29,232 nucleotides of DNA from Hirudo medicinalis (lineage: Eukaryota > Annelida > Clitellata > Hirudinida > Hirudinidae). How positions within the stretch are numbered: the stretch's first letter is position 1; every line of letters begins with the position of its first letter. The position numbers and the translations under genes are program-made. The notes under the pieces are model-generated. The model was not told where the DNA came from, searched no databases, and was given only the letters and a program-made list of their open reading frames with translations. The stretch covers positions 241,007-270,238 of the forward strand of contig MPNW01000102.1 in NCBI GenBank assembly GCA_011800805.1, in the 5' to 3' direction. Of the stretch, positions 1-11,575 are shown piece after piece.

Positions 1-1406
1 TTTTCAAGCTGGTCAGTGACGACACAGCAGTATTTAGATCGAGTTTTGCGTGTTGTAGATTTTTATTAGTAAGCATTTGTTCTTTGCAGGATATCATTCC
101 AGAAGATGTTGTAAATACCTGTTTCAAAATGATTTATCTGTCTTAACAGTCCTTTTGCTTCACAGGTTACACACCCTTTTTCTTCAATGTCACCATCAAT
201 TTGTTTCAGTACATCCTTAATCTGCTGGTAGTCATGCTTAAGTGCCTTCTTTGCGTCAGCTCTGCAGGACCAACACGTAGTTGTGACACGTGTTTGAGAA
301 TCAATGATGAATGTTTCAAAGCCTCAGTCAAAAGTTGATGCCGATGCTTTGAAATTGGGAAGAAGACGAACAGCTTTTCAAGGAAATAAAAAAATGTATA
401 GCATTCGAGCAGCATTCTACAGCATTTTTCCAAACCGAGTTTAGAGAATGTGTTGTACAAGGAATCCAGGATGCAAGACTGTTCTTCTCTCTCACTTTGG
501 CTTGTAGACCATTCATTACTTACCACTCATTGCAGATGCATTGTCGTAGCTTTGTCCGCGGCAGTTTCCCATATCTAGGTCATGTATCTTCAAAAATTGC
601 ATCAAGGCATTGAACATCTCTTGAGCGCCATGGCCTTTGTTTGCCATGAATATTACAAAGCGTTCCACTGGGCCATCTTTTTTCATGTACCTCAATACAA
701 GAGCCAGTTGTTCATTGTGGGTTGCATCGGGTGTAGATTCCAAAGAGATGGAGTAGTACTTTGATTTCTCCGAGGACTTGTTCACCCATTACACTGACAA
801 GCTCTTTCATTATTGTAGATGACAGATAGTACATGTGTCCCTTGCCGAAATTGGCTTGAGTTTCGATATGCTGTGCAAGAAAGTGGCATACTGGGCGATG
901 AGTTCAAGAATACCCAGACAGTTTCCATTTCTAGGTGATTCAACCAATTATCCTCTAAATGCTAAGTCACGCTCGGCAATAAATTGAATAACACTGACTA
1001 CTCGTTACAACTGGTCTCCAGTACTGCTCTAGACGCTCGACCTGTTGTGTCAGCTCCATGTCATTTCGCCCAATTGCTTTTAATTGAAAGCAATCGTAAA
1101 AAAGCAATCGAAAGCAAGCCTTCAATTTTCCGTTGACTGCTCATGACTATGTAGATGTTCTTGTGAATGTTTCCAATCACAGAATCCAATAGACGAAAGC
1201 TGAGAAGACTCAGATTTTGCTTTATTTAAACACATCAATCTGCGCATGAAGCAGTAAACATTAGAGATAGAGAGAGAAGCATAACCAATTCCTATTTATG
1301 ATTACGCATTTTGTGCCATTTTTCGGAAGCCTATATTGGTGGGAGGCTCTTCTTGGTGGGTGGCCCGGGGCCAGGGCCCCTTCGGCCCTCCCTTAATCCG
1401 GCCCTG
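1..1406 (-). mobile_element. hAT-superfamily transposon (DUF4371/ZMYM1-like), left part outside the window
   Basis: Read on the minus strand, about 1240 down to about 1 gives a broken transposase of the hAT family that carries DUF4371. Recognisable pieces in order are a segment around 910-820 (LAQHI ... GKGHMYYLSSTI), then KYYSISLESTPDATHNEQLA, then GPVERFVIFM, then DMGNCRGQSYDNASAMSGK, then a frame change into YNGLQAKV...PCTTHSLN, then the Trp/Ala-Asp region near 270. At least two frame changes and several stops make it inactive. The outer end is at 1401-1406: the minus strand begins CAGGGCCGGATTAAGG, a typical hAT terminal inverted repeat, followed inward by GC-rich subterminal sequence (1350-1400). 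The opposite end lies beyond position 1. The candidate 8-base target duplication on this side is 1407-1414 (tgagactg). Confidence 0.8.
206..1240 (-). pseudogene. broken hAT (DUF4371) transposase
   Basis: This is the coding remnant inside the element ending at 1406. The longest open pieces are 516-785 (89 residues, SLESTPDATHNEQ and GNCRGQSYDNASAMSGK) and the overlapping 206-526 and 328-516 in two other frames. The order of motifs matches intact DUF4371 transposases, so the frame changes are decay rather than introns. The catalytic core is incomplete because the C-terminal dimerisation region would lie left of the window. Confidence 0.75.
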
Positions 1407-1758
1407 TGAGACTGTATTCCTTATTCGATTAGCCCATTTCTCACCGATCGATATTCTTAATAATTCGTCCTAGTTATCTCGTTACGAGATGAACAGTAAT
1501 AAAATAACCTATTTAATTAAGAGTAAGCCGCCCTAGCATCGCACTAGAAAAAACACGGCTACCTGAGTATTCACATCAGCACTATCGATTGGGCCATTAA
1601 TTTCCTCTAGTAACTTTCAAAATATTTCAAATTATAACAGATCATAACTCATTTCAATTGTCATTAAATTTGGTTTTAGGCTTCTTACTCACTCATTAAA
1701 AAAAGCCAGCAGGGCGATCACTTAATCCTGATTATAAGTTTTTATTTTCATCTTAAAC

Positions 1759-2228
1759 TTTTGATGGCAGACCTTTTAGGATGCGTCTCTTTGGCTACAT
1801 ATGAGTTTGAAGGTCCAATTATCATAAGCCATCTTTTGATCGCATTTCTTCTTGCGAGCAATAAAACTCTTGTTAGACCGCTAGTGAAAAACTTCTTTAA
1901 GTCAGATAGGAAGGTTATGCCCATGCATTGTTTGAAAAATTCTTCCACATGTTCTTCACTAAGCCTCAAATTCTTCTTCTGAAATGAATAAGAAAGCTAA
2001 TAAGATGTAAGACTTCCAATCGACTCGTTAACTAACATCGATAATCGAGAAGCCGTATCTCGTAATAATGTCTTCTATTTCATCGTGATATTCAACTACA
2101 TCCGGCTTTAGAATAGCAAGAGTTAATTCAACTAATATGTGCGGTTCTTTCCATTCATAAACTTCATCTTGGCATTTTTCATGTAATCTGACGGAATTCC
2201 TACGTTGTCTCAACTCGTCGGAAGCCAT
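1759..2228 (-). CDS. NME5: NME5-type nucleoside diphosphate kinase homolog, first two coding exons (partial)
   Basis: Exons (minus): 2037-2228 and 1759-1978, with donor GTTAGT, acceptor TTCATTTCAG and phase 0 between them. The first exon starts at ATG 2226-2228 and gives a ~33-residue leader, then ELTLAILKPDVVEYHDEIED, the first strand and helix of an NDP kinase fold. The second exon continues KKNLRLSEEHVEEFF ... IIGPSNSYVAKETHP. The GP.NS.VAKETHP signature is that of NME5, the radial-spoke/flagellar family member, rather than the housekeeping kinases (GETNP). Exon 2 ends at 1759 before GTTTAAG in phase 1. The catalytic-histidine exon (N..HGSD) and the C-terminal Dpy-30-like part are not found down to position 1, so they must lie left of the window, beyond the hAT insertion, or be lost. 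Family assignment is firm; intactness is unknown. Confidence 0.85.
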
Positions 2229-3055
2229 ACTATGCCAATCCGTTTATAAAACTAAAATAGGACGTCATAGAATGTAGAAGCTGCGTTCATTTCTTGATTT
2301 CATGAGATTATAAGTAGTTATAATCAGAAATTTTTATCTTCATCAAGGTCAAAATTCCACCGATCAAAGCAATTAATTGACTGATTTGTTTGTCCAGTTT
2401 TTAGTTTTTATGGGAATTTATAAAACCAATCACACAAGCCAAATTAACAAGCAATTAACGATTAAAATGTACATTGTCCAAAACATCAGACTGCTCGTGT
2501 ATGCTACTTTATGCATGCATAGGGGTCAGTTAACTTGTTGACAAAACTCAATGAAGTTGTGAATTCGTAAGTGTAATAGACAATTTATGTAAATTACGCT
2601 CTTGTTTGTTGAAACTAGAGAAAGCTCTTATCGGTGCCCGATTTAACGCTTGAGCTATCAGAGAGTTAAAAAAAAACATTTACTTTAAAGTTGACATTGC
2701 AATCGCGAATGTAGGGGGACGTCGAGGGCCACGGCCCCCTGATTTTGAAAGTCTAAACAGAATCATAAAATACAATGATATTGCATATTAAATAAGCATT
2801 ACAATATTGAAGTTATTGCTTAAACAAATAAAATTAACATAACTTTATTGTTGTTGTTGCTGTTTATTAACGTCTATTATACCGTATAACGTTTACTACA
2901 TAGCTAGATGATTAGGACGGAATTTAACTTTAATATGTCCGCGGGCTTATATTTGGCTACGTTGTCATCGGCAACTAAAGCTGCGTCAGCAAGCGGTTTT
3001 AGGGCTCTACGTTCCAGTGTGCAGAACCTCCGCTAACGTACTCTAGATCCTACCC
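2229..3055. other. intergenic stretch between NME5 and the retrotransposon
   Basis: I see no coding exon here. It is AT-rich (2280-2700), then has a GC-rich imperfect inverted repeat at about 2714-2742. It would contain the NME5 promoter, but I cannot identify a core element. The segment 2935-3055 is less AT-rich and may already belong to the 5' part of the retrotransposon that follows. Confidence 0.5.
2714..2742. repeat. GC-rich imperfect inverted repeat
   Basis: AGGGGGACGTCGAGGG is followed by CCACGGCCCCCTG; the outer AGGGGG and CCCCCT arms pair. It stands out from the AT-rich surroundings. On the minus strand it begins CAGGGGGCCG, which resembles a hAT-type terminus, but no partner end was found nearby. 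Confidence 0.35.
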
Positions 3056-3059
3056 TGCC

Positions 3060-4892
3060 TGATCGACATCATCGAGAACTGCAAATCATCCCACCAAATG
3101 TGGCGCTCACTGAATGCTATCATGGGTAGAGGAGCCCTCCCTGCTCAATCGATCGGCGCCAACGATTTTTTGCATCATTTCACTTCAAAAATTCGAAAGG
3201 TTCGAGATGCATCGTCCTCTGCTTCAACTCCATCGTTTCATGCCATCTCGCCGTCTGTGACATTCGATGTGTTCCAGAGCACAAATGTGGTAAAAGTGAT
3301 GAAACTGATTCAAACTCTTCCAAACAAACAGTGCTTGCTTGAGCCCATGCCAACCTGGCTCCTCAAGAAAACGTCCTCACTAATAGCACCTATTCTAGCG
3401 AAGATTTTAAACAAGTCAATCCTCTTCGATAAAGTACCACTAGTCTTCAAATCATGCTACGTCACTCCTCTAATCAAGAAATCTAGCCTCGATCCTTCCG
3501 ATATTTTCGACCCATCTCTAATCTCTGTCTTCTCGAAGCTTCTGGAACGTCTCGTGCTCGGTAGGGTCATGGGTCATCTAAATCGTCATAACCTTCTTCC
3601 GTCTAACGTCAACATCATTCCACCGAAACTGCTATGAGTGTCGTCGGATCTTCTAAGCGCCGCTAATCGCCGGTCAGATGTCGCTGCTTGTTCTTCTCGA
3701 CTTATCTGCAGCATTTGACACTGTCGATCATGACATTTTTCTAGGACGACTAGAAACGTCGTTCGGCTTCATGGGTTGTGCCCTTACATGGTTTCGATCG
3801 CACCTATCCGATCATTCCTTCTCTGTTGGTTATGGTGAACTAGCATCGTCCTCTAACTCTATAACATGCGAGTGCCCCAAGGCTCCGTTCTGGGCTCACT
3901 CCTTTTCACTATGTACATGGCTGAACTTGAGAGCGTCATTCGGGCACATGGACTCCAATGCCATATTGATCCAGCCATAAGCTGATGATACACAGGTATA
4001 CAGTCACTGCCAGCCAGACCAAACTGAAGGCCTTTCTGTCAGGACTTCGAATTGTGTGGACGCCATGTGACTGGATGTTCAGCAGTCGTCTCCAATTTCA
4101 CGCCAGCAAAACTGAGGTGATGTGGTGCTCCTCCGGTCGACGTGCACCTCAACTCTATTCCAAATCGGTCATCTGCTCCGACCTAATCCAGCCACTACTC
4201 TGTCCGCAACCTAGGGATCTGGCTAGACTCAGACTGTTCCATGATCACTCATATCAACAAACAACTCGTTCTTGCTATGCATCTCTCAGAGAAATTCGTA
4301 ACATCGCTGCTCCACTCTCACTTGATGTACGGAAGCTTCTCATTACATCTGTTATCCTACCAAAGATTGATTACGGCAATTCAACTCTGGTCTACCTGCC
4401 TACCGCCTAGAGCAACTTTAGCGTGTCATCAACGCAACTGCTAAAATCATAAACAACAAAAGAAAACATGACCATGGCACTCCTCTTCTCTATGATCTCC
4501 ACTGGCTACGTACGCATTGGACAGAGAATTGACTACAAAATCTCTTTAGTCGTTTTCAAGTCTCTCCTGGGTCACGCATCATCACTCCTGCCTTTCACTC
4601 GCACTGCACATATTCCTGCTAGGCGCGGGCTCAGATCAGCAACCAGGGGCTCCCTCGTCAAATCATCTGCCCGACGTGGATGGGACACGTGACAGTGGAT
4701 GGCAGGTCTATAGATGTTGTTGGCTCGCAGATCTGGAATAGACTCCCCCCCAAACACACATTACCAACACTGATCCAGTCGGATTTTGCTCCGCCCTCAA
4801 AACCTTCCTCTTCAGAGAAAGCTTCCCTCTACATTGAAGTTCTGTTGAACATACACCATTCTAATAAAACTCTGTATCGTTATCGTTATTGT
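3060..4892 (+). mobile_element. degenerate CR1/L2-like non-LTR retrotransposon, 5'-truncated
   Basis: The reverse transcriptase of a non-LTR element is readable across three open pieces with frame changes: 3098-3637 (MWRSLNAIMG linker, then RT fingers with SVFSKLLERLVLGRVMGHL), 3678-3980 (LLVLLDLSAAFDTVDHDIFL, the first catalytic block) and 3985-4410 (ASKTEVMWCS thumb region). The second catalytic block, normally YADD, reads stop-A-D-D: the tyrosine codon is TAA at 3978-3980. The ORF continues decayed to about 4800. The 3' end carries short TATCGT-type repeats at 4875-4890, as CR1/L2 elements do in place of a poly(A) tail. The endonuclease domain is absent, as expected for a 5'-truncated copy. 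The LLVLLDLSAAFDTVDHDI block fits the CR1/L2/Jockey group; the exact clade is uncertain. Confidence 0.85.
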
Positions 4893-5990
4893 ACTACATA
4901 AATGTTTGACATGTGACAGTACTTAAATTGAACCAAAGACTGTTCAGCAAACAGTATTAATAAAAACGCAAGGATGATTCGATTTACAAGAACTTCTTTC
5001 GGGGTAAAACCCCCTAAACCAAAGAATGATTTGCTCTTAAATTTTAAAAATGGGTCACACATCATTAACATTGCCTTCCATATTCAATGTGTTCAGTAAG
5101 GTTTAGTCAAATTCGTTTTACTTTACTGATAACATAACAGAACAATTCAATCCAATTTGCAAATGATTTCGAGTCGAGGGGCAAATGTAAAATGATGAAC
5201 CAGAGATTATTATTACAATTCCTTTCATTTCAGAATTAGGTGGAGAAATTTCACTAAGCCAAGTTGGAAAGAGGCGACTTTGTTGAAAGTGATGATGCTG
5301 AAAGAAATGTTTAATTAATCTTAATAATAATGGGTTTTTTTAATTTCTGGCAATCTTTTGAGAGAAACATAAGCGGATGTCATTAGAACTTTATTGAGCT
5401 GGCTACATCCTGCTTTACCTCGCTTAAGGGCCGATTACTTATGAATTTATATCCGCAATGAGTCATAGCCCATGTGAATTCATGTACTCATTTTTCAAAG
5501 ATCTCCAGGTCATAAAGAAAGCCACAAAAGGAAGTAACAGATGAATTCATTCACTCAAACGCGCATTCATTCATTTGCTTTTCGTTCCGCATTCTCTATT
5601 CACGACGATTACTTCAGTCGCTGCTTAAGAGACCCATTTTAATACTTCCTGGTAGGTAGAGCATTTCATCCAATAATTTTCCGAATTAATTTAAATCGAC
5701 CAAGAAATGTCGCTAAGAACCCCATTCGCATTTTTAGCTGTTGACAATTAGCCTCTTTGGAAGCTACTGCGACAGATAAATTTCTTTCAAGATTTATCTT
5801 TTTAAAACTTAGAACGAAAAACAAAGACTTGAAATTTTGTTTTAAAATTTGAAATGTCCCGATGCGTCATTCTGGAAAGCCGAAGCACGTGGAAATTGTA
5901 CCATGGTAGCTGTGAATGAAAGAGGGCGTTAGAGCTCTGCACGATTGTATGACTGCGGGTGATTAAGACAGCAGGCAGCAACGGTGGCTG
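4893..5990. other. intergenic DNA upstream of the beta-thymosin gene
   Basis: About 1.1 kb with no recognised exon or repeat. ORFs here are short and meaningless. The right part (about 5900-6000) becomes less AT-rich and should hold the thymosin promoter. Confidence 0.5.
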
Positions 5991-5997
5991 TGGTCCT

Positions 5998-6003
5998 TAT
6001 AAG
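5998..6003 (+). promoter_or_regulatory. possible TATA box of the beta-thymosin gene
   Basis: TATAAG lies 66-61 bases before a good donor site (GTTCAGAG then GTGCGT at 6064). That leaves room for a start near 6028 and a short non-coding first exon ending at 6063. Inferred from position and motif only. Confidence 0.4.
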
Positions 6004-6440
6004 AAGCAGCAAAATCCATTGTATTACTGACTGATCGTTGTCCTAGCGCTTCCTGGTTCAGAGGTGCGTTTCGGATATTTAACATTTAGCTTTAGTTCTT
6101 GTGAGTATTTTTCAAGCGTATTATATTCTACATCGTATATGTATGTCAGAAAGTAATATATAAAGGTTTCTTACTTTGAACGTCATTAAGGGAACCGATG
6201 GCAGTTTTCACAATATCTTGTATTTTACAAAATTTTTTGAATTGCTCAAAGCGGGACTGTTTGCACCAACTTTGAGCATCTCAAGATATTTTGTGGTGGA
6301 GCATGCGTTATAGTTCCTGTATTCCAAATTGAAATTGCTTTAATTCAAAAACTCTATGTAGGTTATTTAAACCTACTTATAAATTTATCAAAGATTGAAT
6401 TATATTTCCCTAGCTTTAGATCTTTAGAGGAATCTTCAGA

Positions 6441-6752
<312 letters not shown>

Positions 6753-6857
6753 CCCTTAACAAGCCATGTTTTATACGTTTCTTTTGCATTGGTGAGCCAA
6801 CGCTCGCCAGAACTTATTTCAATGTTCCTTTGTCATGTTGATTTGTTCGTTCGTTTG

Positions 6858-6863
6858 AATAAA
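6858..6863 (+). terminator. polyadenylation signal of the beta-thymosin gene
   Basis: AATAAA lies 106 bases after the stop codon and is followed by a T/G-rich stretch (AAGTGTTTACC). Confidence 0.65.
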
Positions 6864-6972
6864 GTGTTTACCTCAATAGAGTACGTCATTTCGAAATGCT
6901 ACAAATATTTCTTGAGGAAGTTGCCATAGAGTTTCTTGATTTCGTTCGGATGTTGAGATGAGATGTAGTTAC

Positions 6973-6992
6973 CTATATATATATATATATAT
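6973..6992. repeat. (TA)n microsatellite
   Basis: About ten TA units, directly left of the hAT element that starts at 7003. Confidence 0.85.
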
Positions 6993-7002
6993 AGATCTAG
7001 AG

Positions 7003-7806
7003 CAGGGATCGGCAAACTCCGGCCTAGCTATTATTCCAGTCCGGCCTAACTCTCCCCTCCTTATTTAATAATACATCCGGCCTAATTGTACTGTCGTTAG
7101 AAAGCAGGTTCTGTCTCATTAGCGGATGTCTAATGTCAAACTCGTCGAGTTTCAAAAGGAACAACTCGGAATCGCACGGGATGTTAAATACCAACGTTCA
7201 GTGAAAGGCGACCTGCTTTACTACACTGAGGCTCGATGGCTCAGTCGTGGCGGAATCTTGAAGCGATGCTTAGCCCTCCTTTAGTAAGAGGTTCGTCAGG
7301 GGCTTTCTACTGTTCTCTGACGAGGTTCGGTTTCCTCACTGATATCAGCTTTCACCTTAACGAACTTAACATGGAGCTGCAAGGACGTGACGTGCTCATC
7401 ACGAATATGGTAACCGTGCAGGTTGGCCGAATGGGTTACGTTCCTGCATACGGCTCTTCACTGAAGTGCGTTATCATTCGCAAGAGTTCAAGATTGTCAG
7501 CAGTCTTTTCATTTGACGTGCAACTGGAGTTGACCGAGCTGCAGGCTACGGAAGTTACATCTTCCACTTGCCACATGCTCAGTTTCCCATTTTGTGTCAT
7601 ATCTGACACTTACTCGAGAGCAGCTGTTCCACAAAAAGTTGTAAAAAAAGCTGGGCTTAATCATGTCCTGATATTGCAAAATCAGATTTTCCATTGATCA
7701 TACGGTACATTTGAATAAATCAACCTTTGCTCGCACACCTTGTTTCTTCTGGCTTAGCGTGGCTCACCAGTTCTCAAAATTGGCTAGTAGTCCAAAAAAA
7801 TGGCAG
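7003..7806 (+). mobile_element. internally deleted hAT element (EPM2AIP1/GTF2IRD2-like transposase remnant)
   Basis: The left end reads CAGGGATCGGCAAACTCC, the classic hAT/Charlie-type terminus. Inside, on the plus strand, decayed transposase is visible: YTEARWLSRGGILKRCLALL around 7220-7280, then in another frame FLTDISFHLNELNMELQGRD around 7328-7390. Both motifs are typical of hAT transposases related to EPM2AIP1 and SCAND3. The right end has AGTAGTCCAAAAAAATGGCAG, a decayed counterpart of the left repeat. Flanking bases are ATCTAGAG (6995-7002) and GTCTAGAG (7807-7814), a 7/8 match of the 8-base length expected for hAT. At 804 bases it is far shorter than an autonomous copy. Confidence 0.75.
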
Positions 7807-7952
7807 GTCTAGAGTCTAGCTTTGTGCAGCAGATTAAGCAAGGAACAAAGTGCTGTTAGGTTACTGAACACATCTAAATGTAAAACCAACCCCAACATTT
7901 ACAAACAAAAATCACTGCTTGAGTCAAAGAGTACCTGGTTATTATTCTAACA

Positions 7953-7958
7953 TTTAAT
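7953..7958 (-). terminator. possible polyadenylation signal of eIF5
   Basis: ATTAAA on the minus strand, about 160 bases after the eIF5 stop codon. No AATAAA is seen closer. Confidence 0.35.
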
Positions 7959-8119
7959 TATGCGTGAAACTAATTACAGTATATACGATGCCACAATGTA
8001 CGGCACACTATCCATTTCCAATGGCTGAGACCATGAAGCCTCACAATAAATTGGTTTATAAGATAAAGGACGTCAAAAAATTAATGTTGGAAAACTTATG
8101 GGAAGCATGATATATGTAC

Positions 8120-10173
8120 TCATATGTCATCAATATTCAAGTCATCATCAACTTTCGAGCCTCCAATGTTTTTCACAACTTGAGTCATAGGGGACTGAAC
8201 ATGGTTTGAATAGACAACCTGGGAGAACAATAACATTCGTATGACCGAGCATGTAATCAAACCCTATAAGCATGACTCACCTCAACTTCATCTTCATCAT
8301 CTTCACTGCTCTCTTCCTCTGCTTCTTTCAACCACTTTATGAATGGTTCAGCCTTGGTATGCAGCTCTTTTGAAACATCCTTAGGAACAAATTTCTTGGA
8401 AGCCTTAAATTACAATTTTGAATGAACTATGCAATCATTATCAGTCTAAGCAATGATCAGCTTGTGACAAGGTCAGCAACTGTCACACCCACCTTCTTGC
8501 TCCAATCCATTATTGAATCTTCATCAAGGATATCCTCTTCATAAAATGCTTTCAAAATGTGAGCAGTTTTAGGCATGAGGATACCAGGATGAACATTGCC
8601 AACAAGTTGCTCAAAACCTCCCAGCAAGTACTTCTGAGCCTTTTCATTGTTATCCGTGAACTTAATTAAACAATGGAAATTAAAGAATAAGTTTACAGCA
8701 TAATGAAGAATCAGTGAAAAGACGCAAAACCAAACTGACTCGTCTAAGGAGGGACTTAAACTGCTTGATCTGTTGCAACATGTTAGCATCGAACAGCAAC
8801 TCCAATAGCACCAGAGGAGCCTTATCCTTGATGTCCAATCTCTCTGCTTCAAAAACTATTTCCTTCTCTTTCTCAGACCCACTAAGCAGACCAGCAACCT
8901 TCCTTTGCTAACATTTAATAAGGTTGGTATTTTATTTCATCAACTACATATGGTTTCAATAAGCAGAAATTACCTGAACAAAAGAATAGAACAAATCTAT
9001 TCTCTCTTGCTGACTCTTTTCAAGATCATCACTTATCGTCAAGTTCTTAGCAGCACTAGATAATCCCTGTTTTCTTGCCTGCACTGCAGCATCAGATGTG
9101 TCCTCACCCCAGTCATCATCATCTTCCTCTTGAGTCTATTTGAAAACAATTTCAGATCAAATATCAATTTTAAATCCAAACCTAGAATTAATACACACCC
9201 TAGATTTATTTTTGCCATCAACTTGATGATCCTGAACAGCATCGCCATTCCCATTGTCACTGGAATCCTTGCCCTTTGCCTTCTTTCCAGATTTACTTCC
9301 ATTCTTATCAGATTTCTTGTCTCTCTTTCCAGGAGTTTCAGTCATTCCAGTTGTGACATCCTAGCAGCAGAAACATTAGTCACAATTCAATAGCATAAAA
9401 AAAAATAGTTCAAAGGTATGCTTGAAACCTGCTCTGGAGGGTTCTTTAGAATGAATGTGGTCAACTTGTGCCTCATATCAACATTTGCCTGATGCCCACA
9501 GGCAATGCAGTTTTGCAAAATAATCTGTTTTTTCTGATATACATTCTACAAAACATGACAGCACAAAAATATTAAGGCTACAATCTACAATTATTGCAGA
9601 TTTTCACAATGTTAATAGACATGTTTCCGTGCTGATAATTTCAGTTGAGAGTAAACAGTTATATGTTAAATTGATACCATATAAAAAAATGTCTATGTTC
9701 ATAAATATTTTAACTTACTAAATTTGTCTCCGGATTGTCACATTCAGGGCAAAGGACAAATCTCTTAATAAATCCATCAAGAAGATCTTGTAGCTTATTG
9801 GCATCATGAGCACCATTAACAATGTAACGATCATTTGAACTGTCAAATTGAGTTTGTGCGCCAAGTTCACATCCAAAATACTTTGTGGGATCTGAAGTTA
9901 TTTTTTATTCTATAGACATTCTTCCAACAGAATTTGAAGCAATTTCAGATACTTACAAGTTGGTGGTCTTGATAATGATTTTGCAATTTCAGACATATTA
10001 ACAATCACAGTCTTTATGCCATTTCCCTTCCCTTCCACCTATTATGAAAACTAGCCTGTAAACTATAATGCTTAATTCACAAATGTGATTAAAACCACCT
10101 TCGCTACGAGGCGAGGCATTTTGTAGCGGTAAAAGACGTCGGTGACATTTCTATTGACGTTGACAGCAGACAT
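8120..10173 (-). CDS. EIF5: eukaryotic translation initiation factor 5 (eIF5), 442 residues
   Basis: Ten coding exons (minus): 10099-10173, 9957-10038, 9719-9891, 9429-9545, 9199-9360, 8974-9135, 8740-8907, 8493-8660, 8281-8403, 8120-8218; total 1329 bases. eIF5 is the GTPase-activating protein for eIF2 in the 43S preinitiation complex. The N-terminus [20 protein letters not shown] holds the arginine finger (Arg16, human Arg15). The zinc ribbon is CPEC at 100-103 with CIAC at 123-126. A Lys/Ser-rich linker (150-203) is followed by the acidic box [11 protein letters not shown] near 205-215. The C-terminal W2/HEAT domain spans about 225-400, with [22 protein letters not shown] and [16 protein letters not shown], and acidic box 2 follows. 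The length (human 431) and domain order are complete. Splice sites fit the consensus and phases all agree. Start ATG 10171-10173 gives the conserved N-terminus. Upstream non-coding exons are likely but not defined. Confidence 0.96.
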
Positions 10174-11380
10174 GTTGGCAGGTAAGAACGAACTGGTGGA
10201 AGAGATTTATGTCTACTCCGTCTGATGCTTCTGTATGCAATACTGTTGGACTGGTTAGACTTGAAATTTTCAATGAAATTCATAAACACGCTTGGTGCAA
10301 AGTCTATTTCACACAAATGTCTGTCGGCAGTTGCTAATTCTCTGAATCTGTGTACACCTACAAACAGATAAATTAACAAACTAAAACTTAATAACTAACC
10401 CAACACTGATATAGTAATCCGATGTTGAATACATTTTTACACTAGGCGTGCGGTAGATCGCATGTGCGTATTAACATAAAGTACAGTGTATAGGAGCGCA
10501 ATTTAGCACACATTTCAACTCATATCTATTACATAACTGTAATAAATTAGTCTCTCGACTCACCATATGACATTATACGAAAGAAACTTCCCTTTCGTGC
10601 CTCGCACGTCCAATACCTCTTTCGTCCCAAAGAATAAAATGGCCACTGATTATATAAATAGTAACGTGCGAAAAGGTTTTGCGTCACAATATTTTAATTT
10701 ATCTATTTTATTATGTTCCAAATAAAACATATCGTTTTAAATAAAAACGTATTTTATAAATCATTTAAAATTATTTAATAAATTAAAATTTGTTGCTTTA
10801 GATGTGGGCAGTTACACGTTAAAGAAGTCAAATTGATTCAGTAGTGTACGAAGCAGATGCAAATATTTAAACAAATCAAGAGTCATTATATGTAACCTCA
10901 ATTGTGTAGGGAAAGATTGAAAAATACTCGAAAGATCATTAAGATTATTTTTCTTAAGGGTTCTTAATCTTTTAGTAGATTTCATTATTTTAGAACATTT
11001 CTAATAGCGTTACGGGAGCAGTGTTTTTCATTAAAGTGTCTTGCAATTATAGAATAATTTAAATACTTTTACTTTTAAATATATAAGGTAATGTAGATAT
11101 ATTAGAAACAGAACAAATTTTAATATGCGAGATGAAAAAATAGAACCAAATATTTGTTCTACCTCTATAGTATTTTTAATTTACTAAAAATTTGGTGCAT
11201 AATATTACGTCACTAGAAATGGCCCTTTTCAGAAATTGTTTTTTTTTTTAAAGAAATCTGTTCATCTAGAATGGCGAGAAATATTCTGGAATAATTTCGC
11301 TACTGTCGCATTGATATGCTGGAATGATTGCTATAAAGACTGAACCACTGTGGTTCAATGTTAAGTTATGTTTATATAAT
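10174..11380. other. 5' region of eIF5 and intergenic DNA
   Basis: The first 200 bases on the minus side should be the eIF5 5' UTR; a possible acceptor (CTCTTCCACCAG, minus) lies at about 10190. From 10600 onwards the sequence is strongly AT-rich with no recognised exon. I see no further gene before the MITE at 11381. Confidence 0.5.
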
Positions 11381-11571
11381 CAGGGCCGCCGAGATGGTGG
11401 GGGCATGGTAGACAAGTGCCCTGGGGTCCGACAATTTATTGGACCGCCCGGGTTTTAAAATATTTAAATGTTAAAACATGACTTTTTTTGCCTTTTCGTT
11501 ACCAAATTGACATAACATAGGAGCTCGTGACTGCTGTGCCTAGGGACCCTAAATTTCGGTCGGCGGTCCTA
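11381..11571. mobile_element. short hAT-like MITE interrupted at its 3' target duplication
   Basis: The left end reads CAGGGCCGCCGAGATGG and the right end, reverse-complemented, reads TAGGACCGCCGACCG. This is an 11-12 base imperfect inverted repeat with the CAGGG start of hAT elements. At ~190 bases with no coding capacity it is non-autonomous. The left flank is tatataat (11373-11380). The right flank is split by the mariner that follows; with the mariner and one TA removed it reads aatataat, a 7/8 match. Confidence 0.6.
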
Positions 11572-11575
11572 AATA

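Noticed and set aside
4572..4757. Minus-strand frame in the retrotransposon
   Set aside because: Antisense shadow of the decayed 3' coding part of the element.
9130..9393. 87-codon open frame on the plus strand
   Set aside because: It is the antisense of eIF5 exons 5 and 6.
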